Of a stretch of DNA of 30,553 nt, positions 1 to 10,210 are shown piece by piece. The notes beneath the pieces were generated by a model. That model made no database searches. It was not told where the DNA came from and saw nothing but the letters and a program-made list of their open reading frames with translations. Where the stretch lies: contig NW_003142800.1 in assembly GCF_000003605.2 (NCBI RefSeq), positions 52,051 to 82,603 on the forward strand, given 5' to 3'. The stretch's first letter is position 1. Each line of letters opens with the position of its first letter. Source of the DNA: Saccoglossus kowalevskii (taxonomy: Eukaryota; Hemichordata; Enteropneusta; Harrimaniidae). The position numbers were made by a program, and so were the translations under genes.

Positions 1-1080
1 GACCATAAAAAAACCCAGACATCTAGGGATTAAAGCTCACAGACAGCATAAAACGTTCAAGTTGAACAGTTGTATAACCTGTATCAAACAGTATAGAATA
101 TTTCAATGGAGCAACTTCTTCCCATTTTCATTTAAAAGGCAATAAGGATATTTTCTAAACTGACTGAAAATATTTTTGTAAATAGTGTATCGTGATAAAC
201 AGTATAATGTTTCGTAAAATAAAATCACGTTTCGTTCAATGAATTGAAATCTCGATTTCGCATGCATATCATATTTCCTATTTATTAAGTGTTAATTCGG
301 CTTAATGTGTACTCGTGTTTTTCATGGATTCAAATACTCTGCTCCTACAGTGCACTGTAAATAATATGACCTTTGTGATGCGTGTCATACATTTCGATTT
401 AATTAGCCTGGGCCTGGTGAAGAGATACTTAAATTGTGTACACGCAATATATTGAACAAAACTGGTTCTAAAATATGCCCCTTTATCAAAAAAAACTACG
501 TTTGGTGAATTCCTCTTTATAAGTAGAAATGTATTCGTAATGCTTGATAAAAGTGACATATAAAAAAAATGTGTATTAAGGAAGTCAGTCAAGGTAAACA
601 ACATATTTTATGGAATATCATGAATAATAGCATAATATTTAATTTCTGAAACCCAGAGCCTGAAAATGCATAACTATTCCGGTGGGAATTCTGCCGATAC
701 GTGTTGAATCTACGTCCAATGTCATATAGGAATAGCGAAACCATCAACAACAATATACGAGTAATGTGATATAGACTAAGCTACATACCCCAAGTGTATA
801 AGGACAGAACAACTCATTAAATTTTCAACATCGAAAACCCACGGTCAAGACTCTCATTGAGATAAGGACGGTGAGAGTTTTGAAGCATTCTACTTTCAAT
901 ATATGCTAGAAATCGTATTTTGAAAATTCGCAATGTTTGTACTGCTTGGAGCAGTATGGTTTGACTAATGAGATGGTCATAAATGAACACCGAAAAAAAA
1001 AAAACACAACTCAGCGCTAAGAACAATTAGAAACTTAAAATATAGAATTAATCGGAATAACAGAGTGGCATACCAAACAA
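1..1080. other. AT-rich non-coding sequence, left edge
   Basis: No gene is recognised. The short open frames on the minus strand (302-604 and 817-1026) have low-complexity composition and no family motif, so I treat them as chance. A run of 12 A lies at 993-1004. Nothing else in this stretch stands out. Confidence 0.6.
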
Positions 1081-1082
1081 AA

Positions 1083-1114
1083 TGTCACGGGAATGGGTAA
1101 TCGAATCCGTGACA
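1083..1114. repeat. 8-bp perfect inverted repeat with 16-nt loop
   Basis: TGTCACGG at 1083-1090 is mirrored by CCGTGACA at 1107-1114, so a perfect 8-bp stem could form around a 16-nt loop. The right arm overlaps the left copy of a longer dispersed inverted repeat at about 1098-1130. The stem may therefore be part of the terminus of an old mobile element. The inverted repeat itself is seen directly; any role is inference. Confidence 0.5.
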
Positions 1115-1130
1115 CCTGGCGGCCATTCAT
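1098..1130 (-). repeat. Left member of dispersed inverted repeat (possible TIR)
   Basis: Read on the minus strand, this segment (aatggccgccaggtgtcac, then ggattcgatta) matches the plus-strand segment at about 2802-2835. I count roughly 28 of 34 matching positions with one 1-base gap. Several differences are C/T or G/A changes at CpG positions, as expected of old methylated DNA. A shorter related piece, tggccattcattatttt, also occurs at 1301-1317 in the same orientation as 1120-1130. Confidence 0.45.
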
Positions 1131-2801
1131 TTTTCCTTGTGTGTATCAAATAACAAGATGAAATTATGACAAAACGTCATGTTTTATCTTTGAAATTTAC
1201 ACTTAGACTATGAAACATATTCATATTTAATGCTTCAAGTAATAAAGCCACAGCGGTTTTATTCCATTTTAAATTACCCCTACATCTGCCCTACATACTG
1301 TGGCCATTCATTATTTTATTCTCATTATCACAGTTAAACTTTCAAAATACGAGCTTAATGTATTAAATTGGACTGAGGGCGTACTACAACAAATTGAAAA
1401 TTGGAATATTTCATCTGGTTCTTAACCTATTTTCAAGATAAACAAAAAAAAACCTGCGAGATTTGATACAAGGTAGCATTGCAATATCCGGCCCTTTGAC
1501 ATGGAAACATTCTCGGCGGGGAACCGGACAGAAACCCAAACCAGCTGAAAACTGAAAAAGTCTAATTGGTTAAACGATTGATTTGCAGTCATCTACATTG
1601 AGTGAACGGTTAGTAGAATGTCATTTAAGCCACACCTCTAATATTACGGCGTTTTCTATTGGCTGGAAGTTGAAATATGTCGATATGACTTGCAATGACA
1701 CAGGACGAATCAGCGCATAGAACAGTACGAAGCTCGCCCGTATTAGTCACAGTGGTTGGGGATAATCGGGATGCAAACGTTTCAAACTATCTCGGAGATG
1801 AAACACGCCCGACCACCAAACCCTTAGAATTTAGATATTCTATCATAGTTTTAACTTCCTGGATCGCCTGAGTGTCTGACGCGTCTAATTCCTGGTCACT
1901 CATTCGCCCGATATTATGTCGTTTACAGTATCTCTTTACACTACGCTGGAAATGCCACGAACACTAGGATGCATACTTTATACATGACAGCTTATGAATT
2001 TGTAATTTCTCCCTGTACTAACCATTGATTATATATACCGTAGTTGCTATCAAATTTCAGGGCGGAATCTAACGCCGTGATTAGGCAATGCCGCTGCAAG
2101 TTAGCACGGAATACAGTGATACGCGCTATACTCGGTACACTGGTTTTATATATTGTATTCTGTTGCTAATAAAATGAATACAATGTCACAACATTACGAA
2201 TAAAACAGTCTCGCGGTTACAAATCTATTGAAGATCGTATCAAGATCAAACTGAAAAAAAAATATGTAAACACAGTACCGCTGTATTCAGGAGAATTACT
2301 CCGCATTACGTCCACGAAATAAATGTGGAGGTGAAGCATTTACTGGCAATAAACTGACAAGGTGACACGCCCTCTACCCCAATACCCATTTTTAAATGTT
2401 GTTGGTTGATCTCTAGCCCCAAAATGTTTCGACTGCCGCCGGATATGTCGGTCCTTTTGCGTATACGTCGAAGCTTGGTCGGGTTTACCAATACACATTG
2501 AATATTGAAATTTTGATTTCAATATATCAATTTTCAATTTAGATTTGTGCGCTATACACTCGACAATGTTGAATTCATCACATATTGTGATATATTCACG
2601 GGAACGTTCGTAAATAAATAATAAACGGCCGTATTATGTACCGCATCTAATGTAATTTTCTATAGCGTATTTTGTATTTCAATTTGACAAATGCGCATTT
2701 GAAAATATGAGTAAAAGTCAATTTCCGTTATCGTTTTCAATATTGCGAAAAGATTTTTTTGGCATAATCATATTTACTTTATATGTCATGTATTTTATAT
2801 A
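1131..2801. other. Interior between the dispersed inverted pair; no gene recognised
   Basis: No transposase motif or long open frame is visible. The part at about 1480-2130 keeps more CpG and G+C than its surroundings. It contains ATTGG/CCAAT-type pentamers (near 1564 and 1658) and a TATA-like tttatata near 2144. If the flanking inverted pair are true termini, this would be the body of a non-autonomous element of about 1.7 kb. Alternatively it is a diverged regulatory patch. The short minus-strand frames at 2306-2537 show no known domain. Confidence 0.3.
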
Positions 2802-2835
2802 ATAAATGGCCACCAGGTGTCATGGGATTCAATCG
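2802..2835 (+). repeat. Right member of dispersed inverted repeat (possible TIR)
   Basis: The sequence aatggccaccaggtgtcat continuing into gggattcaatcgg is an inverted, diverged copy of about 1098-1130. The two copies face each other across about 1.7 kb. No convincing target-site duplication was found just outside them, so a mobile-element reading remains tentative. Confidence 0.45.
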
Positions 2836-3732
2836 GTTGCTCAAGTTACTCGTTGGTTATATGATAATCCAGTAAAGTAAATTAAAAAAACTATTTTATT
2901 TATAGTTATAGACATTATTCAATAAAATTCAATCAATTACGACCACTCACCGTATTCACCGTACCGAAATAATGGACTTGCACCTATATGTGCTATTTAG
3001 AAAACACTCTCACTCAAAAAGATCCCTTTTAAATATATATGAGAGAATGTCTCCAGACAAATAGGTCACGGTATTTATAAACATAATTCAGTTTAAATAT
3101 TTTGCTCTAAATACGGGATGGAATAATGTTATTCCTCACGTGTTCAGCACATACGATGCTATATAAATGATTGCCTGCTAACATGTTTGTCACATCAGAC
3201 ACGCACTAATAGTTCACCCAAGGGATTATTAATGAAATTGTCATTGTTGTATTTTATAATTGGTCTGCACGGTATAAATAAAATACTGGGACAATGAGCA
3301 TTAAGATAATCAACTACTACAATGTAAGTATGTATTATTGCAAGAACTAGTGTCTCGTATACACCTAGGTCATATTTCAGTGAACACAATTTTCCTCGCT
3401 AGCTTTTGTAGAGTTCAAGCAACACATGCTATACAACAGAAATAATGCTTCTAAATATGACAATTTAAAAAGCAAGAACACGCAAAATATTTGTAATTAA
3501 ATCGTCTTTGTGTACACATATTGATATGACTGAAATGTCATCTGTTAACTTGCAATTGATATCATAGCTTGGTTGCACAACAATGAGTCAGCTATTATAA
3601 CGCACAGAATTCAATAGGTAAATAAAGCAGCAAGCAGCAATGATCAGTCTAGGCCAATAAGCAATAGAACCCACATTTCTTCTATATAAATCTTTCTTTT
3701 TTGCGTAAGTACATTATTAATATATAAATACA
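2836..3732. other. AT-rich non-coding sequence
   Basis: No gene, RNA gene or strong repeat is visible. The small minus-strand frame at 3195-3389 has no recognisable motif and is taken as chance. Confidence 0.5.
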
Positions 3733-3733
3733 T

Positions 3734-3762
3734 TAATAAATAAATAAATAAATAAATAAATA
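3734..3762. repeat. (TAAA)n microsatellite, LINE 3' tail
   Basis: Six uninterrupted TAAA units lie at 3737-3760, with partial units on each side. On the minus strand this reads (TTTA)n and sits directly downstream of the IWNNLP-containing C-terminal fragment. It is therefore best read as the simple-repeat tail of the LINE copy. Confidence 0.85.
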
Positions 3763-3799
3763 GAACAAAAATAAATGTATTTCAAAATGGAAGAAAAAT

Positions 3800-3945
3800 G
3801 TAAATGTCAAAACTACAATAAATACAACGAAAGTAAATATATTTGGTGTCATTAAATGTTGCTTCAGTTGAACATTGAACGACTTTTTATTATTTATTGG
3901 AAGGTTATTCCATATTTTTGTTTCTTGAAAATTCACAGTAAATTA
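3800..3945 (-). pseudogene. LINE RT C-terminal tail fragment
   Basis: The minus-strand translation contains FQETKIWNNLPINN, then a lysine-rich segment ending in LKQHLM. Many LINE-encoded proteins end with this pattern: W-N-x-L-P, then about 15-20 residues, then a K/L-rich stretch. After it the frame runs into low-complexity F/L/I/Y residues and the microsatellite, so the original stop has been lost or lies in another frame. It is in the same frame as the ADD-box fragment (first-base phase), but most of the sequence between them is missing. Confidence 0.8.
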
Positions 3946-4029
3946 ATCGAAATTAGTTCTTTTTAGGTGATATTATAGATTTGATTTAGTAGAGTGTGGT
4001 ACGCATGCTTGGATAAGAAAAGATTTAGC

Positions 4030-4380
4030 TTACGGGGAAGTTTGTGAATTAAGACAATAAGAGGGGAAATTGTGTTGAGCACCTTTTTGATTATGGGATT
4101 TCCAAGTATGATTGCAATCCATAGTTAAACCAAGACATGTTGCCGTATTTACTTTATTTATGATGGCGCCATTTGTATGTAGCTCAGGTTTATTATTTAA
4201 TTTTGTATGAGCCGACGAGAAATACATGTAGTTAGTTTTATTTGCATTGATTGTGAGATTATTTGATTGGCACCATGCATTGGCGTACATCACATTGGCG
4301 TACAGTGACGATTTATTAAAGGCATGAACAAGATTGGAGTCGTCAGCAATATTAGATTTATCAATATCATTCTGAAATTC
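4030..4380 (-). pseudogene. LINE reverse transcriptase palm/thumb fragment with ADD box
   Basis: The catalytic box reads NIADDSNL (ADD codons near 4339-4347), where active enzymes usually have F/YADD, so the aromatic residue is replaced by isoleucine. About 30 residues downstream comes W-C-Q-S-N-N-L-T-I-N-A-N-K-T, the conserved W...N.L.LN..KT pattern. A LGL-T-M-D...TWK-H segment follows, typical of the region after the palm. Near 4075 the frame shifts, and a recognisable continuation (LNTISPLIVLIHKL) appears in another frame. The upstream part of the palm, including the first catalytic aspartate region, is absent. Confidence 0.87.
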
Positions 4381-4404
4381 AGGCCAAGAAAGACAAGGTT
4401 TGTT

Positions 4405-4680
4405 CTGTACTTCTTACAAAATCCATACTGGTTTCTTTTGATGATCTGGTATTGATCAGTGAATGATCGTAATTGCTAATTAAAATTAAAAAAAAAATGC
4501 TAATAATCTTTAAAATAAAAATAGGTCTATAGCTTCTAGTTTTAGATGGAGATCACTTTGGCAATTTTCAGTTGATCAGGAGATTTAACAAAAATGACTT
4601 CTATGTAATATGCGGCATAAATAAGAAGACAAGACGAAATATAATCTTGGCCACATGATTTATGAGAGCCAATAATTTTC
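4405..4680 (-). pseudogene. LINE reverse transcriptase N-terminal (fingers) fragments
   Basis: Three pieces can be read in order on the minus strand. The first is HKSCGQDYISSCLL, with PDQLKIAKVISI about 30 residues further on, matching the LK..KS.G.D.I...L and P..LK.AKV.PI pattern that opens LINE RT domains. The second is SYRPIFILKIIS in the next frame (YRPI codons around 4520-4531), the NYRPIS.L motif. The third is NQYGFCKKYRTNL at about 4395-4433 in a further frame, the Q.GFR...ST..A motif with its arginine and ST lost. Two frameshifts separate the three pieces. Confidence 0.85.
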
Positions 4681-4910
4681 AATGTTCTTGTTGAGAGGAT
4701 GAGAGAGGTATTTGATTGGGTTAAAAGTGTTATTAATTTTGTTAGCAAGATGTTTCCAAATTTGGGAAAAGAATTAATTAATTGGAGAAGGTAATGGTAG
4801 TAATGTAAACCAGTAATGGTTTCATTGGAACCATTTGGTTTGTGAGGTGTGACAACATACAATCCTTGATAGTTTGCTTTAATGGTTCGGGAGAATAGCT
4901 TATACATGTG
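4681..4910 (-). pseudogene. LINE pre-RT linker, probable
   Basis: On the minus strand, frames here contain NGSNETITGLHYYHY and, in a shifted frame, FFSQIWKHLANKINN. This resembles the I....FNNFFSN.G..LA..I segment that lies just upstream of RT in many LINEs. Sequence similarity is weaker than in the RT fragments. No endonuclease domain is seen further upstream (beyond 4910), so the copy is 5'-truncated, as is usual for LINEs. Confidence 0.6.
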
Positions 4911-4937
4911 CTTTTATAATACCTTTCGTAATCAAAG

Positions 4938-4950
4938 TTTTTTTTTTTTT
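4938..4950. repeat. Poly(T) run, 13 nt
   Basis: An uninterrupted T13 lies just outside the recognised 5' end of the minus-strand LINE remnant. It may be unrelated low-complexity sequence. Confidence 0.8.
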
Positions 4951-5394
4951 GCAAAATAAATAAGATGTACGCTCGCAACTTTTTATTTTGTTATTATCAT
5001 GTTTTGATTACCATATCTTTTTCCTTAAAGGTTCCCTAGGTGAACAATAACAATTCATATTAATAAAATTCATACACAGTATATATCAGATTCGAAGTGT
5101 TTATTACATTAAAATTCCCGAAACGTTAAAATTCAAATTTCAATATATAAACAAAGTTACTAAAATTAACAAATTATTCTAAATAACTCTTCCTCAAAGC
5201 TGTTTGCCCTGTCTTGATATATATAGTTCATCACCCCATCATCAACACATCAACGAGATGCATGAAAGACGCGCGTCGAACGTCTGCCACAAAAATCGAA
5301 CGATTTGATTTTGAACTAGAATTTCTTTATTTCGCAGCTTACATTGACCGGCCGATCTTCGACAGAGGAATATTGCTTTCGAATACCCTTACTT
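4951..5394. other. AT-rich spacer between retroelement remnants
   Basis: No gene is recognised. The small plus-strand frame at 5214-5396 has no family motif and overlaps a slightly CpG-richer stretch. It is most likely chance. Confidence 0.5.
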
Positions 5395-5399
5395 AATCG

Positions 5400-5586
5400 A
5401 AATTGCCTATCATCAAATGTGGACAGCACATTTTTAAGCATGGAAATGTCCCCGAAATACTTTCGCGTTTGTCGAATCCCACGCGATGTTTGACGCGTCT
5501 ACACGCTGTGACCTTTGTTTGTCCTGTTTTTACGTTCGATTTCACGCATAACGTGTGATTCTCGCAGTGAACGGAAAATGGTCTAT
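5400..5586 (-). pseudogene. BEL/Pao-like C-terminal tail fragment, tentative
   Basis: An open minus-strand frame includes CVKSNVKTGQTKVTACRRV. In BEL/Pao proteins the segment after GDLVL..DEN carries a VRSV.VKT...RP pattern, and this piece is compatible with that after a frameshift near 5590. Similarity is modest, so this part could be chance. Confidence 0.4.
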
Positions 5587-5589
5587 TCA

Positions 5590-5724
5590 CACACCAGTTT
5601 TCATGTTTTCATGGACTAGAAGTACCAGATCACCAATGAAAACTTTCTTTTTTGCCTTGCACTGAATCTACCATTCCTGAATTGTTGGCAAGTACTCTGT
5701 ACCCACCATTACAAACTCAGTGGC
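5590..5724 (-). pseudogene. BEL/Pao-like integrase fragment with GDLVLL motif
   Basis: One frame of 45 codons reads ATEFVMVGTEYLPTIQEW, a TAG stop, then KKKVFIGDLVLLVHENMK. It ends at a TGA (5587-5589) where a tryptophan codon TGG would be expected in the family (DEN....W). The spacing between EYL, the W/K region and GDLVL matches the integrase C-terminal region of BEL/Pao elements. Two in-frame stops over such a short, otherwise collinear stretch indicate an old inactivated copy. Confidence 0.75.
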
Positions 5725-5824
5725 AAAAAGTGTTGTTTCTTCTTTTTTGTTGTTTTAATTTCACTCACTGTAAACTGTCATTTTGGTCATAAATGAGTTA
5801 GTGGTTGGTCATCTTAGTTGATCA

Positions 5825-5938
5825 CGCATTAAAAACGTTACCAACGTCAGTGGTTGTCAGTATCTTTTCCACTTCTTCTGTGAATGCGTGTATAGTTTCC
5901 TCATCCACCAATGTGTTTTTCAGTAAAGCTTTAAGATC
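5825..5938 (-). pseudogene. BEL/Pao-like integrase fragment with EVEKIL segment
   Basis: A 38-codon open stretch on the minus strand includes DLKALLKNTLVDEETIHAF followed by TEEVEKIL. In BEL/Pao integrases the stretch downstream of the catalytic core reads roughly ..ALL....L.DE.L.T...EVE.ILN.RPL, and this agrees in order and spacing. It is followed by a TGA (5822-5824) and further stops. It is in a different frame from the GDLVLL fragment, so at least one indel lies between them. The catalytic D,D-35-E core itself is not recognised further upstream. Confidence 0.7.
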
Positions 5939-5940
5939 TT

Positions 5941-7980
5941 TTACATAACTACTTGACTTGCACTTAGGATATTAAAATGCCTCTGGATATTACTTATCAT
6001 TGATAAGACTTTGATTTCATTTAGTAAGCATACATCTATTTTAGTTTGACTCCCGGGAATTGTTTCTATTATTACTGTAGGGTTGTGTAGGTAGTCCTTG
6101 CTGACGAATGAATTGCTACATAGATTGTTTGAAGAAATCTGTGTATAAATCATGGGCCACTTTGATAATAAGAGTCTGGATAGCTAAGCTGGTGAACACA
6201 CGTCCATATCGCCTAATGACACCTCACCTGTACTTGACAAACAGTGGTACAAGATCTGTTTTGGTCACTCACGCGACAGGAAGTTTTTTTTTCATGACAC
6301 TTAATGCATCCCGCAATTACATGCTTTGAACAATCCACAACTGCTGTTGTATCTCAAATAACACTTATGATGATGTGAGGTAATATAATTTGATGTATAA
6401 TAACAAAATAATTTAACACAAATTTGAAAAAAACGAGGATGTCGTTTTAATCAGATTGTGTGCACGCGCACGTAGTATGAAATTTAAACATGCAATGACA
6501 AGTCGATTTAAAAGCATACTAAAATTGCTATCAAAGATAATATATGCAATTAAAATAATAATATTAATAATATATGTAATAATGATATTAAGTCGGCAGG
6601 TAATATGTATTTCTTTGTGACAAATATTTAGTGCCTTTAAATTGTGTGTTTGCAATGTATTTCCAATAAATGACATATTTAATGAAGCAAATATTCAATC
6701 AACAGTATTCAAATTGTAAATGAATTACTACGGAATTAAATTAATATCTGTCAAAGCATCTTTACTATATACCAAATTTGTCCTCATATCATCATGCTGT
6801 ATAGTATTTAATTCTAATAATTTAATGTGTTCCAACAGTTACCGTGTGAAAGAGTACATTTCGTGCGTAGAATAACTAACATTTGCTTTGAGTCTTACTA
6901 AAGAAAATAATATAGTCGAAATCACGTCCATCATGTCTCCGATAATGTATAGTTGAGCGAGTACATGTCAAAGGTTACCAATGATAGGAAAAACAACCAC
7001 AAACAATTTGTTAGCAATCCAAGCTCAAAAAGAACAAACTCTCCTACCATCCCCATCGTCTGTTTCAAATTTTTTGTATTTATCAAAATGTCATTAAACT
7101 GCGTGGAATAAAACCTTCTGTAAATGGTATATAGTTATGCTACGAACTACACTATTTATGTGTGTCGACTAGAACGGTCGATTAAAAAAATTGTATTTGT
7201 TAAGAATAATGTTAGCTCACGATAAACAGATACGCACATATGACTTCTCACGTTACGTTGTTCTTGACGCAGACATATCTTGTGTACGTCAACTATTAAT
7301 TACGTCAACAGTAACACAAGTATACCACATGCCTATTTAGCCATGGAGCGACCTGAAAATAATCTTAGAAGAAATCGTAAATATATTCAAAGCAATTCTT
7401 GACATTTTTGTTATACATATTATAAGATGAGCACGTGTGTATTTATGGGGATAATTTTCAATCAATTGAAGACACAACTGTTAGTACAGAGTATAAATAA
7501 TAAGCTAAACACTGTTGATCGACGCTACGTAATTTATCATGCTCCAAGTGTTGTGGTTAGAAGCGTGGGTGCCACGTAATTGGGAAACTCGTACTCGCTT
7601 GGCAGGCATACTTACACAGAATATAAAATTGAGTTGATGGGGCATTCTTAAAAAAATGAATTCTTCACTAACATTTCTTTAGGTCAACAGATCAAAATGC
7701 ATGAGTATTAACAAATAAATTGATGTAAGAAAGTAAACAACAAACGCTTATTCTAAGTATTAACATAACACTACATATCTTACATATAACGTATAGAGAA
7801 ATCTATTCCATAAATTAGTTTAAACTGAGTTATACTGCGTTTGAATTGATGTGATCATGACAATACTGTAATGACGTAAACACATGTTCATTACTTCACT
7901 AATTAATAACATGATATATATTGGATGAGTTGGTACTGAGTATGACGTCTTTCCTCCTCGTGGGCATCGTCGACCCCTAA
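5941..7980. other. AT-rich non-coding sequence
   Basis: The minus-strand frame at 5941-6153 adjoins the integrase remnant but has no clear family motif. It could be more of the same element, decayed beyond recognition. The frames at 6108-6329 and 6413-6676 look like chance. AT-rich simple sequence (repeats of aat/aata) lies at 6536-6590. At 7286-7310 TACGTCAAC occurs twice within 25 bp. No RNA gene was recognised. Confidence 0.5.
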
Positions 7981-8017
7981 CAACGGAATGGATTATTCCA
8001 TCTACTTACATTTTCAG

Positions 8018-8095
8018 CCATTTGAAACTTGCTGTCACACACAGCGTCCGACACGGAATACAATCATACTCGAAGAAATGTGCTCTTTTATCTTG
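8018..8095 (+). other. Exon-like island flanked by splice-like signals
   Basis: A TTTTCAG acceptor-like site ends at 8017, and a strong donor-like TTG/GTAAGT begins at 8096. The 78 bases between are open in phase 0 (26 codons, starting PFETCCHTQRP). The encoded peptide matches nothing I recognise. In AT-rich DNA such pairs arise by chance, so this is only a candidate internal exon. Confidence 0.18.
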
Positions 8096-8928
8096 GTAAG
8101 TAACATGAAATGGTTATGTCTAACAAGGTGTTCCATATGTGAATGTTTCATCTTGTCATTGTCTAGATGTGCAACATGAACGAGGCGCTGTGTGATTAAA
8201 CTGTACATGACACAGCGTTCAACTACCTAACCATGTTGTCACATCACGAAGTTTAAGTAAACGTGTTACTTATAAATTGTGCATATTTATATTCCAATGT
8301 GCTCCATGCTCCATCAGTGGTCAATTCGAAACTATAGTAGATTATTTCATTACCTATAGAATATTACCTTGTATATTAATTTTCCCCTTTATATATCTCA
8401 ATAATTGTATACATGTTTTTCTGGTGAAATAAATATATCAATTAATCACCGATTACCGCAAAACAGTCGAAATCCGGCTTTCGAAGTCGAGCGAACAAAC
8501 GTCTTCTGATTTCATAAATCTCAAATAATTATGCGTTTCTGTTGTGAATTTTCGGAGTTGCACGAGGTCACACAAAATGATGTTTGACCATTTGTTAAAT
8601 GAAATGGTAATCAGAAAATAACCACTGGATAACTTGCTATTGACTACGATTGAATAGTCATTTCACTTCGATTTTAAACCAACACGAAGTGCTAATATTA
8701 TAATTTTTCGCTCGTTTCACACCACTCCGTCAAACGCATCTTTCCTGCCACTACACTGTATATGTGGATGATTGACTGATTTATTGATGACACTTCTCAA
8801 AACGAGAAACGCACTGAACTGTGCATTGTGTACAAATGTTTGTGTTAATACATGCTCTATTTAATCCAATTGTAGAATGTAGTCGTTATTCATCTCACTA
8901 AAAGAGATTGAAATAATGTGTCACAAGT

Positions 8929-8955
8929 GATAATGATAATAATAATAATAGTAAT
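8929..8955. repeat. (TAA)n-type microsatellite, imperfect
   Basis: The sequence gataatgat continues into five aat/ata units and ends with agtaat. It is a short imperfect trinucleotide repeat. Confidence 0.85.
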
Positions 8956-10176
8956 CGAATCTTGTGTGGATTCTTGTTACCACGTGACCAGAAACACTGT
9001 AGAAATTCAATATATTTACGGGTGACTCACGAATGTACGAATGCGATTATTATATAGACCAATTCATACACGCGTAGAGGCATATGGGACACTTTTAAAT
9101 AAATTATATAAACATTTATTTCTCACGAAAATACGCATCGTACGTATAAGTAAAATTAGCTGAACATTAAACAAAGTGATAACTATGCTGGCGTAAAGCG
9201 TAATGTAATCAGTGTAGATGTAATTGTACGTTAAATTATTGCTACGTTTACACGGCAGCATTCTATTGAAGCCGGACTACTACTCTTCCCATCGAATAAC
9301 AGGAGATTATCTACAATGCGTTTACACGTTCAGGGGCCGAACGAGTTCAATTCAGCTCGATCAGAGACGACCAGCGCCGTCAAATACTTAGTATGAAAAA
9401 ACAACATGGCAAAGTAGTTAGTATGGTCTACTCTTTATGTAAACTTGAAAGGAATAATGGTCTTTTAATGTCTTCAAAGTTGCACGACAGTCCGTCAGGC
9501 ACAACACATACACCCTTCCCGGTTCAACACGAATGGAAAATCAGCCACATGTAATACCATGAAACGGTTTTTATCCCTTGTACAATGACATGCACCCCGG
9601 GTAGTGTTCCACACACAGCTGCAGTTCAATCAGATCACGTGACACATGTACATTCCCGTAGGTGCTGTGCAATCAGTGCCTACACCAATGCATTTACACG
9701 TGGTCGTTTAATCAGGGTGCGTGCCAGGCATATCTACTCCAACATATGGTCTAGTGAAAATACCCATGTGGTAGTACACAATTACCGTATCCGCATATCT
9801 CGTGTTATGACATTATTCGGCTCTTTCTAGCATAAACTAGGTGCGTCAGGATCGAAAATAAATGTATAATTTTGATAATAAAATCATTATACAATGACTT
9901 ACCATTTCAGAATATAGAGCCCTAAAAATGCACATAGCAAAGTCAATGTCGGGTATAACAATAGTTCTGATTGCCAACCAGTAACGCGATGTTTTATATC
10001 TGTACAGTAATAGCATTTTTTGTTTATATTTGATTGTTACTGTGATTAAATTTTATTGGGCACACGTCTTGTGAATGAATTCTGCAAATATATTTGTGAT
10101 ACATAACATAAAAAGCTGCTCCGCTCGTTTTTATCAGTTTATCAGTGGAAAGCGGGACTACTTGTTGATTTCTGGT

Positions 10177-10210
10177 TTGCTATATCATTAAATTTGCTAT
10201 ATCACTAAAT
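10177..10210. repeat. 17-bp tandem duplication
   Basis: ttgctatatcattaaat at 10177-10193 is followed directly by ttgctatatcactaaat at 10194-10210, with one mismatch. Confidence 0.9.

Larger units (their letters stand above)
3733..4910 (-). mobile_element. Degenerate non-LTR retrotransposon (LINE) remnant, 3' part
   Basis: Read on the minus strand, fragments typical of a LINE reverse transcriptase appear in the expected order. They are a pre-RT linker, a KSCGQDYIS-type segment, LKIAKV, YRPI, NQYGF, an ADD catalytic box, a NLTINANKTNYMYF segment, LGL with TWK, and finally IWNNLP. The element ends at a (TTTA)n run, a common kind of LINE 3' tail. The fragments lie in different frames with at least five frame switches. 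The distances from NQYGF to ADD and from the post-RT region to IWNNLP are too short for an intact enzyme, so two internal deletions are likely. The order and motifs are like CR1/L2/Jockey-type elements, but the clade cannot be fixed by eye. The element is certainly non-functional. Confidence 0.88.
5395..5940 (-). mobile_element. BEL/Pao-like LTR retrotransposon remnant, integrase C-terminal end
   Basis: Minus-strand fragments fit the end of a BEL/Pao polyprotein in the right order. First comes a D-E-E...EVEKIL segment, then EYLPTIQEW, then FIGDLVLLVHEN, then a VKS-VKT...R-V tail. This matches the known layout of the BEL/Pao integrase C-terminus (the region often modelled as a separate C-terminal domain): EVE-IL-N-RP, F-W-x-x-W-x-x-E-YL-P-LQ, then GDLVL--DEN. 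Several stops and at least two frame changes show it is dead. No LTR or primer-binding site was identified by eye. The assignment rests on motif order and wording, not on an alignment. Confidence 0.72.

Noticed and set aside
1085-1115. tRNA-like B-box word near tcgaatcc
   Set aside because: The surrounding bases do not give an A box, an anticodon arm or an acceptor stem. The word belongs to the dispersed inverted repeat.
2306-2537. Two overlapping minus-strand frames with basic residues
   Set aside because: No family motif was recognised, and the overlapping frames are equally open, which points to chance.
9243-9700. Repeated tttacacg words as termini of a DNA transposon
   Set aside because: The copies are all in the same orientation, differ in their flanks and have no inverted partner. 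They are better treated as chance or a minor dispersed word.
9585-9830. 81-codon plus-strand frame as a protein gene
   Set aside because: It has no recognisable domain, no start context and no supporting neighbour. Its length is within what chance gives in this less AT-rich patch.
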